NCBI RefSeq assembly: GCF_003337715.1 | Contig: NZ_QPIX01000006.1 | Location: forward strand, 1 to 64,000 | DNA from: Ciceribacter lividus | GTDB lineage: Bacteria > Pseudomonadota > Alphaproteobacteria > Rhizobiales > Rhizobiaceae | Direction of reading: 5' to 3' | DNA: 64,000 nucleotides | Notes under the pieces: model-generated | Told to the model about the DNA's origin: nothing | Databases searched by the model: none | What the model saw: the letters and a program-made list of their open reading frames with translations, nothing else | Made by a program: the position numbers and the translations under genes | Shown: positions 17,554-26,233 of the stretch, piece after piece | Layout: each line of letters begins with the position of its first letter | Position numbering within the stretch: the first letter of the stretch is position 1

Positions 17554-19728
17554 TCACCACTTGTATTTCAGCGTGGCGTAGACGGTGCGGGTGCTGCCGT
17601 AGAAGCAGGCCGTCGTCGAACTGCAGCTCGACACGTATTCCTTGTTGAAGATGTTGCTGGCCGCGACGTTCAGGCTCAGCCCCGCAAGGTCGGGATTGCG
17701 GCGGCCGAAATCGTAGTCGAGCGCCGCGTCGAAGAGCGTGAAGGCCGACACCTTGAAGCTGTTGGCCTCGTCGCCGTAAGTCGACCCGACATAACGCACG
17801 CCTGCGCCGAGCCCGAGGCCTTCGAACGCTCCGTCCTGGACGCTGTAATGGACCCAGAGCGAAGCAGCGTCCTCCGGCACGGCATAAGGCCGGTTGCCGA
17901 CATAGGCCGCGGTCGCGTTCTCGGTCATCTCGGCGTCCATGTGGGTATAGGCCGCCGTGACATCCCAGCCGGCATCGAATGCCAGCTTGGCTTCGAGCTC
18001 CACGCCCGTCGTGGTCACCTCCGCGACCTGCAGGTAATAGCCGGGATGGGCGGCATCCGAGGTCGTCATGTTGGACTGGACGAGGTGGTAGACCGAGGCC
18101 GCGAGGTAGCTGTCCGAGCCTTCCGGCTGGTACTTGACGCCGGCTTCGATCTGCCGGCCCTCCACGGGATCGAGGGCGACGCCGCCGGCCGTGCTGTAGC
18201 CGAGTCCGGTCGGCGGCTCGAACGAGGTGGCATAACTCACATAGGGTGCAATGCCCGAATCGAAGAGATAGGCTGCTCCGACCCTGCCGGTAAACGCATG
18301 ACTGTCCTGCTCCGTCGATGTGGTGACGTCAGTTGCAAGCGTCGTCGTGTCGGTCTGGATGTCGTAGCTGTCGTAGCGTCCGCCGAGCGTCACATTGAGC
18401 TTGCCGAACTCGATCTGGTCCTGCGCGTAGAGGCCGGTCTGGCTCGTCAGCTGCCGGGTGTCGGAGGTGAAGGCCGGGACGGCAATCGCGGCGCCATAGA
18501 CCGGGTTGAGGTAGTCGATCGACGGTGCCGGCCCGGTCCCCATCAGCCGGTCGGCATCGGCATATTGATAGTCGAGGCCGAAGAGCAGCGTGTGGGCCAG
18601 CGGTCCGGTCTCGAAGTCGGCCTGCAACTGATTGTCGACGACGAAGGTGTCGACCTCTTCCTGGAGATGGGAAGCCAGCCGGGTGATCGTGGTTCCGCTC
18701 ATCGAGCGCCCGCTGAGGCCGATATGCTCGCTCTCGACATGCATGTAGCGCAGGTTCTGACGGAAGGTCAGGTAGTCGTTCAGTTCATGCTCGAACTCGT
18801 AGCCGACGCGCGTCGTCCGACGTTCGAAGCTGTCGAAGTCCGGATCACCGACATTGAAGTCGTAGGGAATGTCCGGATAGCTGCCGTTTGCATAGGCGGT
18901 GCCGGCGGCCGGCAGGCCGGCCGGATAGGCGCTCGCCGGATCGTCGGTATAGTTGAACAGAAAAGTGAGGCTGGTGCCTTCCTCCGGCTTGATCAGCAGC
19001 GAGGGAGAAACCGAAAACCGCTTCGAGGTCACGTCATCCATGTTCGTCTCGTTGTAGCGGCCGGAGGCCGCCAGCCGGTAGAAGAAGACGTCGCTGCCGG
19101 CGACCGGGCCGCCGAGGTCCAGCGTCGCCTTGACATACCGATCCGTCCCGATCGTCATCCCGGCCTCGTGGTAAGGGTCCTCGGTCGGGTGCTTCGAGAC
19201 CAGATTGACGAAGCCGCCCGGCGCCATCTGCCCGTAGAGCACGGAGGACGGCCCCCGCACGACGTCGATGCGCTCGACATCAAAAAGGTCGACGGTCGGC
19301 TGGGAGAAGGAAAGGCCGCGCTGCATGCGCAGGCCGTCGAGATAGCCGATGAAGTTCTGATAATTGGCCATGCCCATGCCGCGCACGGGCACGATGTCGT
19401 AGCGGTCGTTGTTGCGGATGTCGGGCGTGACGCCCGGCGTGTAGCGCAGGGCCTGTGCCGCAGTCGCAGCACCCTGCTGTTCGAACTGCGTCTTCGTCAC
19501 CACGGAGACCGCCTGGGGCGTCTTGATGAGGGGCGTCCCCGTCTTTGTCGCCGTGCGCGCGCTCTTGGCGACGAACGTGTTGCCGCTTCTGTCGGCCTGG
19601 TCGCCTTTCTGGGTGACCACGATTTCCTCGAGAACGGTCGAATCCTGAGCCACCGCGGAAAACGCGGCCAGGACCGCCAGCGTGCTCACCGATCCCCTGA
19701 ACCCCCAATGCATAACCCGGACTTTCAC
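17554..19728 (-). CDS. TonB-dependent siderophore receptor
   Basis: This 724-aa outer-membrane receptor imports the ferric siderophore using TonB energy. A signal peptide ends at about residue 27 (AVAQDS). The TonB-box region is close to the mature N-terminus (LEEIVVT). The plug domain holds TPQAVSVVTKTQ and DVVRGPSSVLYGQMAPGGFVN. The long beta-barrel ends in the expected aromatic residue (LKYKW). The architecture is that of the FhuA/FepA-like siderophore receptor family. The GTG at 19728 has GGAGG five bases upstream. As first gene of the operon it is divergent from the AraC regulator, with an iron box between them. Confidence 0.93.
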   Translation of the reverse strand: MKVRVMHWGFRGSVSTLAVLAAFSAVAQDSTVLEEIVVTQKGDQADRSGNTFVAKSARTATKTGTPLIKTPQAVSVVTKTQFEQQGAATAAQALRYTPGVTPDIRNNDRYDIVPVRGMGMANYQNFIGYLDGLRMQRGLSFSQPTVDLFDVERIDVVRGPSSVLYGQMAPGGFVNLVSKHPTEDPYHEAGMTIGTDRYVKATLDLGGPVAGSDVFFYRLAASGRYNETNMDDVTSKRFSVSPSLLIKPEEGTSLTFLFNYTDDPASAYPAGLPAAGTAYANGSYPDIPYDFNVGDPDFDSFERRTTRVGYEFEHELNDYLTFRQNLRYMHVESEHIGLSGRSMSGTTITRLASHLQEEVDTFVVDNQLQADFETGPLAHTLLFGLDYQYADADRLMGTGPAPSIDYLNPVYGAAIAVPAFTSDTRQLTSQTGLYAQDQIEFGKLNVTLGGRYDSYDIQTDTTTLATDVTTSTEQDSHAFTGRVGAAYLFDSGIAPYVSYATSFEPPTGLGYSTAGGVALDPVEGRQIEAGVKYQPEGSDSYLAASVYHLVQSNMTTSDAAHPGYYLQVAEVTTTGVELEAKLAFDAGWDVTAAYTHMDAEMTENATAAYVGNRPYAVPEDAASLWVHYSVQDGAFEGLGLGAGVRYVGSTYGDEANSFKVSAFTLFDAALDYDFGRRNPDLAGLSLNVAASNIFNKEYVSSCSSTTACFYGSTRTVYATLKYKW

Positions 19729-19751
19729 AATGCCTCCGCGAATGTCAATTT

Positions 19752-19774
19752 AACATGATTGCTTTACTCATGTT
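19752..19774. promoter_or_regulatory. Iron-responsive palindrome (RirA-type IRO box)
   Basis: AACATGA (19752-19758) and TCATGTT (19768-19774) form a perfect 7-bp inverted repeat with a nine-base spacer, matching the TGA-N9-TCA pattern of the RirA iron-responsive operator in rhizobia. It lies 24 bases before the TonB-receptor start and 100 bases before the araC-type start, in the AT-rich divergent promoter region. It would repress the operon in iron-replete cells. A binding site for the AraC regulator itself is the alternative. Confidence 0.7.
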
Positions 19775-19873
19775 TTCTATATAGCAAGGACCTGTGCCGA
19801 CCAATGCCGAGGTCTTTTGCGCACCGCGAAATTTCTTTTGCGAATTCGAAACCCATCCTTCCTGGAGGGCGCC

Positions 19874-20863
19874 ATGGGCGAGATCATCCGGACCGGCGAC
19901 TTCATCGACCGCCTGCGGCGGCAGAACCGGACCGTCTCGCTGGTCGAGCACGACCCCGGAACCGATTCTTCTCTGATGCGCGGCCGGTTCTGCGACATCG
20001 AACTCCGACGGGGGCTGAGCGTGCACGTCTCGGACGTCGTCAGTCTCTGCGACTTGACCGCCGAAACCGAGATAAGGCCCCACATGTCGATCAAGTTCTT
20101 CTTCGAGGGAAAGGTCGATGCCGAGATCGGCAACCGGCGCCTGCCCTCCCCGCAGCAGATCCCGCCCTCCTCGCGCTGGATCCCGGCAGCCTGCATGCTC
20201 GCCAATCGCCAGGAGGAACGCTTCCGCAATCACACCAGCGCCGGCAATCACATCCGCAAGCTGAAGATCAGGATCGAACCGGAATGGCTGGCGGCCGGCG
20301 ACATGTTCGCGGACCGCTCCGCCGGCGCGATCGAGCGCTTTGCCCGGTCCGAGTTCGAGCTACTGTCATGGCAACCGACGCCCGCCCTCCTGAAGCTGGC
20401 GAACCGGATCATGTCGCCCCCAGAGGAAGAGGCGTGCCTCCGCCATCTCTTCCTTGAAGCCCAGACCCTCGCCGTCATTCACGAGTGCTTCAAGCTCATC
20501 GCCGGCGGCAATGCGGACGCCGGAGCGCCGGTCGCGGCGCTGAGAGCATCGGAAGAAAGGAAGCTCGCAGAAGCGGAAGACTATATTCGCGACTGCACGG
20601 GCCGCATGCCGTCCGCCGAGGAGATCGCCGCCCATCTGTCGGTCAGCGTCAACACGCTGCACCGCCTGATACGTCGCGGGCGCACCGTCGGCACAGCCAG
20701 CTTCGTGCGCACGACGAAGCTCAGGCAGGCGCGGCACGCCATCGAGAACGACGGTCTGCAGATCGCCCGCGCCGCTCATCTTGCCGGTTATTCGAGCCCG
20801 GCGAATTTCTCCACCGCCTTCAGGCGTGAATTCGGCGTCCCGCCGAAGGCCGTGCGCGGCTAG
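19874..20863 (+). CDS. AraC-family regulator (PchR-like)
   Basis: This 329-aa regulator has an N-terminal ligand-binding part and a C-terminal double helix-turn-helix. The HTH region is residues about 235-329 (MPSAEEIAAHLSVSVNTLHRLI and IARAAHLAGYSSPANFSTAF), the usual AraC end. Divergent placement next to a siderophore operon is typical of PchR/YbtA-type activators that sense the ferric siderophore. The ATG at 19874 follows GGAGG at good spacing. It ends two bases before the convergent glycerate kinase gene. Confidence 0.88.
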   Translation: MGEIIRTGDFIDRLRRQNRTVSLVEHDPGTDSSLMRGRFCDIELRRGLSVHVSDVVSLCDLTAETEIRPHMSIKFFFEGKVDAEIGNRRLPSPQQIPPSSRWIPAACMLANRQEERFRNHTSAGNHIRKLKIRIEPEWLAAGDMFADRSAGAIERFARSEFELLSWQPTPALLKLANRIMSPPEEEACLRHLFLEAQTLAVIHECFKLIAGGNADAGAPVAALRASEERKLAEAEDYIRDCTGRMPSAEEIAAHLSVSVNTLHRLIRRGRTVGTASFVRTTKLRQARHAIENDGLQIARAAHLAGYSSPANFSTAFRREFGVPPKAVRG

Positions 20864-20865
20864 CA

Positions 20866-22125
20866 TCAGGCCTGAATCAAGACAGCACGGAAATCATTGA
20901 CGTTGGTCAGCGTCGGCCCGGTCACCACCTGCCCGTCGATCGCCCCGAAGAAGCTGTGCGCGTCATTCTCTGCCAGCGCCTTTTCAGGATCGAGACCGAG
21001 AGACTGTGCGCGGGCAAGCGTGTCGGGACGGACGATGGCGCCTGCCACCTCCGCTGCTCCGTCGACGCCGTCGGTATCGCAGGCGATCGCATGAATGGCT
21101 TTGGCGCCGTTCAGCGCCAGTGCCAGTGCCAGGCAGAATTCAGCGTTCGGTCCGCCGACGCCCTTGCCTCGCCGCGTCACGGTGAGTTCGCCGCCGGAAA
21201 GCAACAGTGCCGGAGGATCGCCGGGCTTCATCCCCGCCTTTATGGCAAGAGCCTGCTCTGCCTGGGCGGCGGCCACCTCGCGCGCCTCGCCTTCGAGGCT
21301 GTCGCCCAGCATGTGAACGGCACAGCCGGCCTGCCCGGCGAGCGCCGTCGCCGCATTCAGCGATTGCCGAGGGGCGGCATAGATGATGTTCTCCACCCGG
21401 GAGAGCCTCGGATCGCCCGGCGGCACGACCCCGCCCGGGCGGCGAAGCGCAGCCCGCACGCTCTCCGGGACCTCGACCTTCCATCGGCTGAGCACATCGA
21501 GCGCCTCCTCGCGGGTCGACGCGTCACCGACCGTCGGGCCCGAGCCGATGAAGGCCGGATCGTCGCCCGGTACGTCGGAGATCATGAGCGCCAGCATCCG
21601 CGCCGGATAGGCGGCCGCGGCGAGCTGGCCGCCCTTTACCCGGCTCAGGTGCTTGCGCACCGTGTTCATCCGGTCGATCGGCGCGCCGGAAGCAAGAAGC
21701 GCCGCGTTGACCGCCTGCTTGTCGGCAAGGGAAACGCCCTCGACAGGCTGCACCAGAAGAGCCGAGGCCCCGCCGGAAATCAGCGCCAGCACGAAATCGC
21801 CCTCCTTTGCAGCCGCAAGCAGATCCAGCATGCGGCGGGTTGCTACGAGCCCCGCCTCATCCGGCACCGGATGGGCGGCCTCGACGATTTCGATCCCCCG
21901 GCAGGGCCTCGCATAGCCGTAGCGTGTGATGACCAGACCCTCGCAAGGACCCCATTCCGCCTCGACGGCCTCAGCCATCCGCGCGCTCGCCTTGCCGGCG
22001 CCGACGACGATCACCCGCCCTTCGGGTTTCGGCGGCAGGAAAGCCTTGAGCGAACGCATCGGGTCTGCGACTTCGACCGCCCGGTCGAAAAGCTGCCGCA
22101 GGAAGCGGTCCGGATCGTTGATCAT
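20866..22125 (-). CDS. Glycerate 2-kinase (MOFRL family)
   Basis: This 419-aa kinase of the GckA/TtuD type phosphorylates D-glycerate to 2-phosphoglycerate and feeds lower glycolysis. The family signature VIVVGAGKASARMAEA is near the N-terminus, followed by LISGGASALL, ISDVPGDDPAFIGSGPT and, in the C-terminal MOFRL domain, LLSGGELTVT and ACDTDGVDG. The start overlaps the lacI stop (ATGA), so it is the last gene of the catabolic operon. This tells us the pathway yields glycerate, hydroxypyruvate or tartronate semialdehyde. Confidence 0.93.
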   Translation of the reverse strand: MINDPDRFLRQLFDRAVEVADPMRSLKAFLPPKPEGRVIVVGAGKASARMAEAVEAEWGPCEGLVITRYGYARPCRGIEIVEAAHPVPDEAGLVATRRMLDLLAAAKEGDFVLALISGGASALLVQPVEGVSLADKQAVNAALLASGAPIDRMNTVRKHLSRVKGGQLAAAAYPARMLALMISDVPGDDPAFIGSGPTVGDASTREEALDVLSRWKVEVPESVRAALRRPGGVVPPGDPRLSRVENIIYAAPRQSLNAATALAGQAGCAVHMLGDSLEGEAREVAAAQAEQALAIKAGMKPGDPPALLLSGGELTVTRRGKGVGGPNAEFCLALALALNGAKAIHAIACDTDGVDGAAEVAGAIVRPDTLARAQSLGLDPEKALAENDAHSFFGAIDGQVVTGPTLTNVNDFRAVLIQA

Positions 22126-23138
22126 GCCTCTGGCCCCCTCCCGCTGGTCTCCCGGATGACGAGCTCGACGGGGGTCAATCGCTCCGGCAGAGGGGGGTGG
22201 TTCTCCTCCAGCCATGCGAGGACCGTTTCGGCGATCTGCCGGCCGAAGTCGGCGATCCCGCACCGGACGGTCGACAGCGTCGGGTAGACCTGGCTGCATT
22301 CCTCGATATCGTCGAAGCCGACGATACGAAATGCGCTGCCGATGCTCCTGCCGATCTGGGCGAAGCCCGACAGCATGCCGAGCGCGACGAGGTCGTTGAA
22401 GCAGATCGCAGCGTCCACGTCCGGGTGGTCGCGCGTCAGCGTGACGGCCGCCTCGCGCCCGAAGGCGCGGCTCGCGCGTCCCGAGACGACAAACGGTTCC
22501 ATGCCGGCCTCCTCCAGTGCCTGGAGATAGCCGGCCATGCGCTCCTGCGTGACCGTCCGGTCCGGCAAGCCGCCGACGAAGGCGATCCGGCGCGGCGAGA
22601 AGCCGAGCAGATGCCGCGTCGCGAGCAGGCTTCCGTTCCTGTAGTCCGGTGCCGCAAACGGAAAGAGATCGACGCGCGGATTGACCTTGCGCAGCACCTG
22701 CATGGTCGGGATGCCGGCCCGCGCGATCGCCTCGAACGTCGAGGCGTCGTCGTCATAGGCCGGCGAGACGACGAGAGCCGACACCCCATGCTCGATCATC
22801 GCCGCGACCACCTGCGCCTGGATGCGCGGGTCCTCGTCGGTATTGGCAAGCACGGTCGCATAGCCGCGGGCCGACAGCGCCATCTGCAGCGAGGTCGCGA
22901 ACTCGGTGAAGAACGGGTTGCGGAGATCGTTGATGACGAGGCCGATCAGGCCGACATTGGAGGTGCGCAGGTTGGCGGCGGCGCGGTTGTAGACATAGCC
23001 GATCCGGTCCATGGCCTCGCGTACCGCGTGGCGCGTTTCCTCCTTGACCAGCGGGCTGTTCTGCAGCACGAGGCTGACGGTCGACTTCGACACGCCGGCG
23101 ACGCGCGCCACATCCACGATTGTCGGCCTACGCTCCAT
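22122..23138 (-). CDS. LacI-family repressor of the catabolic operon
   Basis: This 338-aa protein has an N-terminal LacI helix-turn-helix (TIVDVARVAGVSKSTVSLVLQ, residues 6-26) and a periplasmic-binding-protein-like sensor domain (VGLIGLVINDLRNPFF; FVGGLPD; GFDDIEEC). It is inside the operon, six bases after the DUF993 gene, and is coupled to the kinase gene. The promoter at 37.7 kb carries a LacI-type palindrome, so autogenous repression relieved by a pathway sugar is likely. The effector is unknown. Confidence 0.92.
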   Translation of the reverse strand: MERRPTIVDVARVAGVSKSTVSLVLQNSPLVKEETRHAVREAMDRIGYVYNRAAANLRTSNVGLIGLVINDLRNPFFTEFATSLQMALSARGYATVLANTDEDPRIQAQVVAAMIEHGVSALVVSPAYDDDASTFEAIARAGIPTMQVLRKVNPRVDLFPFAAPDYRNGSLLATRHLLGFSPRRIAFVGGLPDRTVTQERMAGYLQALEEAGMEPFVVSGRASRAFGREAAVTLTRDHPDVDAAICFNDLVALGMLSGFAQIGRSIGSAFRIVGFDDIEECSQVYPTLSTVRCGIADFGRQIAETVLAWLEENHPPLPERLTPVELVIRETSGRGPEA

Positions 23139-23144
23139 TACCGC

Positions 23145-24308
23145 TCATTCGACTCCGTTGATCTCCAGCAGGAGACGCATCCTTCTCACGGCAAGCTCGG
23201 GGTCGGCAAGCAGGTTTGCCTGGTCGGCGAGGCGGAAGACCGCGCTGTAGTGGACAATGTCGCGGCTCGACTGGAAACCGGCCGGCATGATGAAGTGCTT
23301 CTGGTAGCCATTGAGCCATGCGAGAAAGGCGATGCCCGCCTTGTAGAAGCGCGTCGGCGCGCGAAAGATCTCGCGGCTCAAGGGCACCGTCGGTGCCAGC
23401 AGGCGATGGTAGGTCTGAAGGTCGCCGCCGGCCAGCGCATCGAGGGCCTGCGAGGCCGCCGGCGCGATCGCCGCGAAGATCCCGAGCAGCGCATGGGAGT
23501 AGTGCTTGCCGTCGCCGGCAATCAGATCGGCATAGTTGAAGTCGTCGCCGGTATAGAGCCGCACGCCCTCGGGGAGGCGGGCGCGGAAGGCCTCCTCGTG
23601 CGCCTGGTCGAGCAGGGAGATCTTGATGCCATCGACCTTGGCCGGGTTTTCGGAAATCAGCGCGAGGACGAAGTCGCTGGCGGTCGCGACGTCCTCGCTG
23701 CCCCAATAGCCCTTGAGCGCAGGATCGAACATGTCGCCGAGCCAGTGCAGGATGACGGGCGCTGCCGCCCCGTCGATCAGCTTGCGATAGACCGAGCGGT
23801 AAACCTCCGGCCCAGCGCCGATTGCCGGGAAGGCGCGCGAGGCCATCAGGATCAGCTGTCCGTCGACGGCCTCGATCGCCTCCGCCTGATGTTCGTAGGC
23901 AGCGAGGATCGCGCCCGCGTCGCGCAGATCCTGCGGGGCCACGTGATCGGTGCCCGCACCGCAGGCAACCCGCGGTTTCATCGGATGCGACCGGGCCGCG
24001 GCCATGGTGCGCTCGATCAGTTCGCGCGCCGTCTGCCAGTCGACACCCATGCCGCGCTGGGCGGTATCCATGGCTTCGGCAAGGCCGAGCCCCTGGTTCC
24101 AGAGCCCCTGACGGAAGGCGAGCGTCGCCTCCCAATCGACTGCAGGCCTCGTATCCCATGGATTGCGCTCCCGCAGCGGGTCCGACACGACATGCGCCGC
24201 GGCGAAGGCGGTGCGGGTCAACGGACGGGAAGGCGCGCGTGGCGTGAGCGGCGCGCCGGTGAGCGTGTAGTCCTCTATCCGGCAATCCTCGGTGGGCAAA
24301 CGTATCAT
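23145..24308 (-). CDS. DUF993 family, dihydrodipicolinate-synthase-like protein
   Basis: This 387-aa protein is of the DUF993 group, thought to have a class I aldolase TIM barrel. Seen in the sequence: GAGTDHVAP, EHQAEAIEAVDGQLILMASRAF, PVILHWLGDMFDPAL and VDGIKISLLDQAHE, whose Lys is a candidate Schiff-base residue. An aldolase or dehydratase step on a sugar-acid intermediate is plausible, but no member with a proven reaction is known to me. An AAGGA precedes the ATG. Neighbours are a Dabb protein, oxidoreductases and a LacI repressor. Confidence 0.8.
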   Translation of the reverse strand: MIRLPTEDCRIEDYTLTGAPLTPRAPSRPLTRTAFAAAHVVSDPLRERNPWDTRPAVDWEATLAFRQGLWNQGLGLAEAMDTAQRGMGVDWQTARELIERTMAAARSHPMKPRVACGAGTDHVAPQDLRDAGAILAAYEHQAEAIEAVDGQLILMASRAFPAIGAGPEVYRSVYRKLIDGAAAPVILHWLGDMFDPALKGYWGSEDVATASDFVLALISENPAKVDGIKISLLDQAHEEAFRARLPEGVRLYTGDDFNYADLIAGDGKHYSHALLGIFAAIAPAASQALDALAGGDLQTYHRLLAPTVPLSREIFRAPTRFYKAGIAFLAWLNGYQKHFIMPAGFQSSRDIVHYSAVFRLADQANLLADPELAVRRMRLLLEINGVE

Positions 24309-24319
24309 GGTGATGTCCT

Positions 24320-24634
24320 TCAGTTTTGAACCGGCAGGTCGAACACGAGGATCCCGTCGAGGCCGCCCTCTGCATGGGCAACCAGCCGGGCGCCGAAGCG
24401 CTGGTGATCGGGATGGGCCTGATAGGCTTCGAGCGCCGGCCAGTCGGCGAAATCGGCAACGAAGCCGTGCATGTAGCCCCGCTCGATCTTTTCCGGGCTC
24501 TCGCTGCGGCCGGAGGTGATGGAAAGCAGGCCGTCGATCCTGCCTTCGATGGCGTGAAGCTCCTCGAAAAGGGCGCGGATCGTCGCTTCATCGACATCCG
24601 CGCGAAACCGGACGAGCACGATATGGCGGATCAT
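24320..24634 (-). CDS. Dabb-family (stress-responsive A/B barrel) protein
   Basis: This 104-aa dimeric alpha-beta barrel protein of the Dabb family starts MIRHIVLVRFRADVDE and carries the typical GYMHGFVADFADWPALEAYQAHPDHQRF stretch. Such proteins are often encoded in catabolic operons and may act as small lyases or cyclases or as accessory proteins. The function here is unknown. It sits three bases after the GMC oxidoreductase gene and 11 bases before the DUF993 gene. Confidence 0.85.
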   Translation of the reverse strand: MIRHIVLVRFRADVDEATIRALFEELHAIEGRIDGLLSITSGRSESPEKIERGYMHGFVADFADWPALEAYQAHPDHQRFGARLVAHAEGGLDGILVFDLPVQN

Positions 24635-24637
24635 CGG

Positions 24638-26224
24638 TCACACTCCATGGTCGGCGCGGATCATGTCGGCGGCCTTTTCGGCAATCATGATCGTCGGCGC
24701 GTTGGTGTTCGAGGAGACGACGGCCGGCATGATCGAGGCGTCGACCACACGCAGGCCGTCGATGCCGTTGAACCTGAGGCGCGGATCGACGACGGCGGCG
24801 GGATCGGAGCCCATACGGCAAGTGCCCGCCGGATGATGATCGGTCTTGGCGTGCGCGCAGGCGTAGTTGAAATAGTCCTCGTCGGTCGAAACGTCGGGAC
24901 CGGGCAGCCGCTCCGCCTTGACGAAAGGCTTCAACGCATCCTGCCGCATGATCTCGCGGGCGAGCTTCAGGCCGCGGATCGACATCTCGCGGTCGTAAGG
25001 GTCTTCCCAGTAGTTCGGATCGATGAGCGGCGCGGCAAGCGGATCGGCCGAGGCAAGCCGCACCGTGCCGCGGGAGCGTGGCCGCAGATAGGCGGAGTTG
25101 AGCGTTACCCCGCCATTTTCCATTGCCGCCACGCCGGCCTCGATGCCGGAGCCGAGGCCGAGATGGAACTGGATGTCCGGCGAGCGTGCCTCCGGGTCGG
25201 CATACCAGAAACCGCCGGTCTCGAAGAGGCTCGAGGCCACCGGCCCGGTCCGCGAGAGGATGTACTGAAGCCCGGCCAGAACCGAGAGGTGCGGCTTGGC
25301 GTAGCGGTCGTAGGTGTGGGGTCCGGTGCACTCGGCGATCACGAAGAGGTCGAGGTGATCCTGGAGATTGGATCCGACGCCCGGCTGGTCCAAGACGACG
25401 GGCACGCCCACGGATTTCAGATGATCGGCCGGTCCGATGCCGGAGAGCATCAGCAGCCGCGGGCTACCGATCGCACCGGAGGAGAGGATGACCTCCCGCT
25501 CGGTGCGGACGATGCCCTCGCCCGCAAGGTCGACGCCGACGGCGCGCCCCTTCTCGACGACGACCTTCAGGACCTGCGCCCCGGTCCGGATCGTCAGGTT
25601 CCTGCGGCCGCGCGCCGGGTTGAGGTAGGCAATCGAGGCGGACGAACGGCGGACGTTGCGCTGGGTGAGCTGATAGTAGCCGACGCCGTCCTGCTTTTCG
25701 CCGGTCATGTCGGGGTTGAAGGGAATACCGAGTTCGCCCGCTGCCTTGAAATAGGCCTCGCAGATCGGCAGGGGTGCGGCCGGTTTGCTCACCCCCAGAG
25801 GTCCGCCCTTGCCGTGATAGCGGTTGTCGTAGGTGTCGTTGTCCTCGGCCTTGCGGAAATAGGGCAACACGTCATCGTAGGCCCACCCCTCGCAACCCGC
25901 CTGCCGCCAGCCGTCGTAGTCGAGCGCATTGCCGCGGGTGTAGATCTGGGCGTTGATGGTCGACCCGCCGCCAAGCACCTTTGCCTGCGTATAGCGGATC
26001 ACCATGTCCTTCATGTGCCGCTGCGGCACTGTCTGCCAGCCCCAGCTGCCGATGCCCTTGGTCATTTTGGCAAAGCCCGCCGGCAGGTGATAGAAGGGAT
26101 GCCAGTCGCGACCGCCGGCCTCGAGCAGCAGAACGCGCGTTTGCGGGTTCTCCGAGAGCCGCGCGGCGAGCACCGAACCGGCCGAGCCTCCCCCGACGAC
26201 GATGAAATCATAGGACGTCTGCAT
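24638..26224 (-). CDS. GMC oxidoreductase (choline dehydrogenase-like)
   Basis: This 528-aa FAD-dependent alcohol dehydrogenase is of the GMC family. The FAD-binding Rossmann motif is at the N-terminus (FIVVGGGSAGSVLAARL), the GMC signature 1 in KVLGGGSTINAQIYTRG, the signature 2 in ILSSGAIGSPRLLMLSGIGP and the C-terminal catalytic region in DHHPAGTCRMG and VSSNTNAPTIMIAEKAA. It resembles BetA-type enzymes in length. The substrate is probably a polyol, sugar or hydroxylated ring compound and is not known. AGGAG precedes the start. Confidence 0.9.
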   Translation of the reverse strand: MQTSYDFIVVGGGSAGSVLAARLSENPQTRVLLLEAGGRDWHPFYHLPAGFAKMTKGIGSWGWQTVPQRHMKDMVIRYTQAKVLGGGSTINAQIYTRGNALDYDGWRQAGCEGWAYDDVLPYFRKAEDNDTYDNRYHGKGGPLGVSKPAAPLPICEAYFKAAGELGIPFNPDMTGEKQDGVGYYQLTQRNVRRSSASIAYLNPARGRRNLTIRTGAQVLKVVVEKGRAVGVDLAGEGIVRTEREVILSSGAIGSPRLLMLSGIGPADHLKSVGVPVVLDQPGVGSNLQDHLDLFVIAECTGPHTYDRYAKPHLSVLAGLQYILSRTGPVASSLFETGGFWYADPEARSPDIQFHLGLGSGIEAGVAAMENGGVTLNSAYLRPRSRGTVRLASADPLAAPLIDPNYWEDPYDREMSIRGLKLAREIMRQDALKPFVKAERLPGPDVSTDEDYFNYACAHAKTDHHPAGTCRMGSDPAAVVDPRLRFNGIDGLRVVDASIMPAVVSSNTNAPTIMIAEKAADMIRADHGV

Positions 26225-26233
26225 ACGATGCTC

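Noticed and set aside
17398-19758. Open frame of about 786 codons on the plus strand opposite the TonB receptor
   Set aside because: The receptor on the minus strand has a signal peptide, plug, barrel and terminal aromatic residue; the plus frame has none of these.
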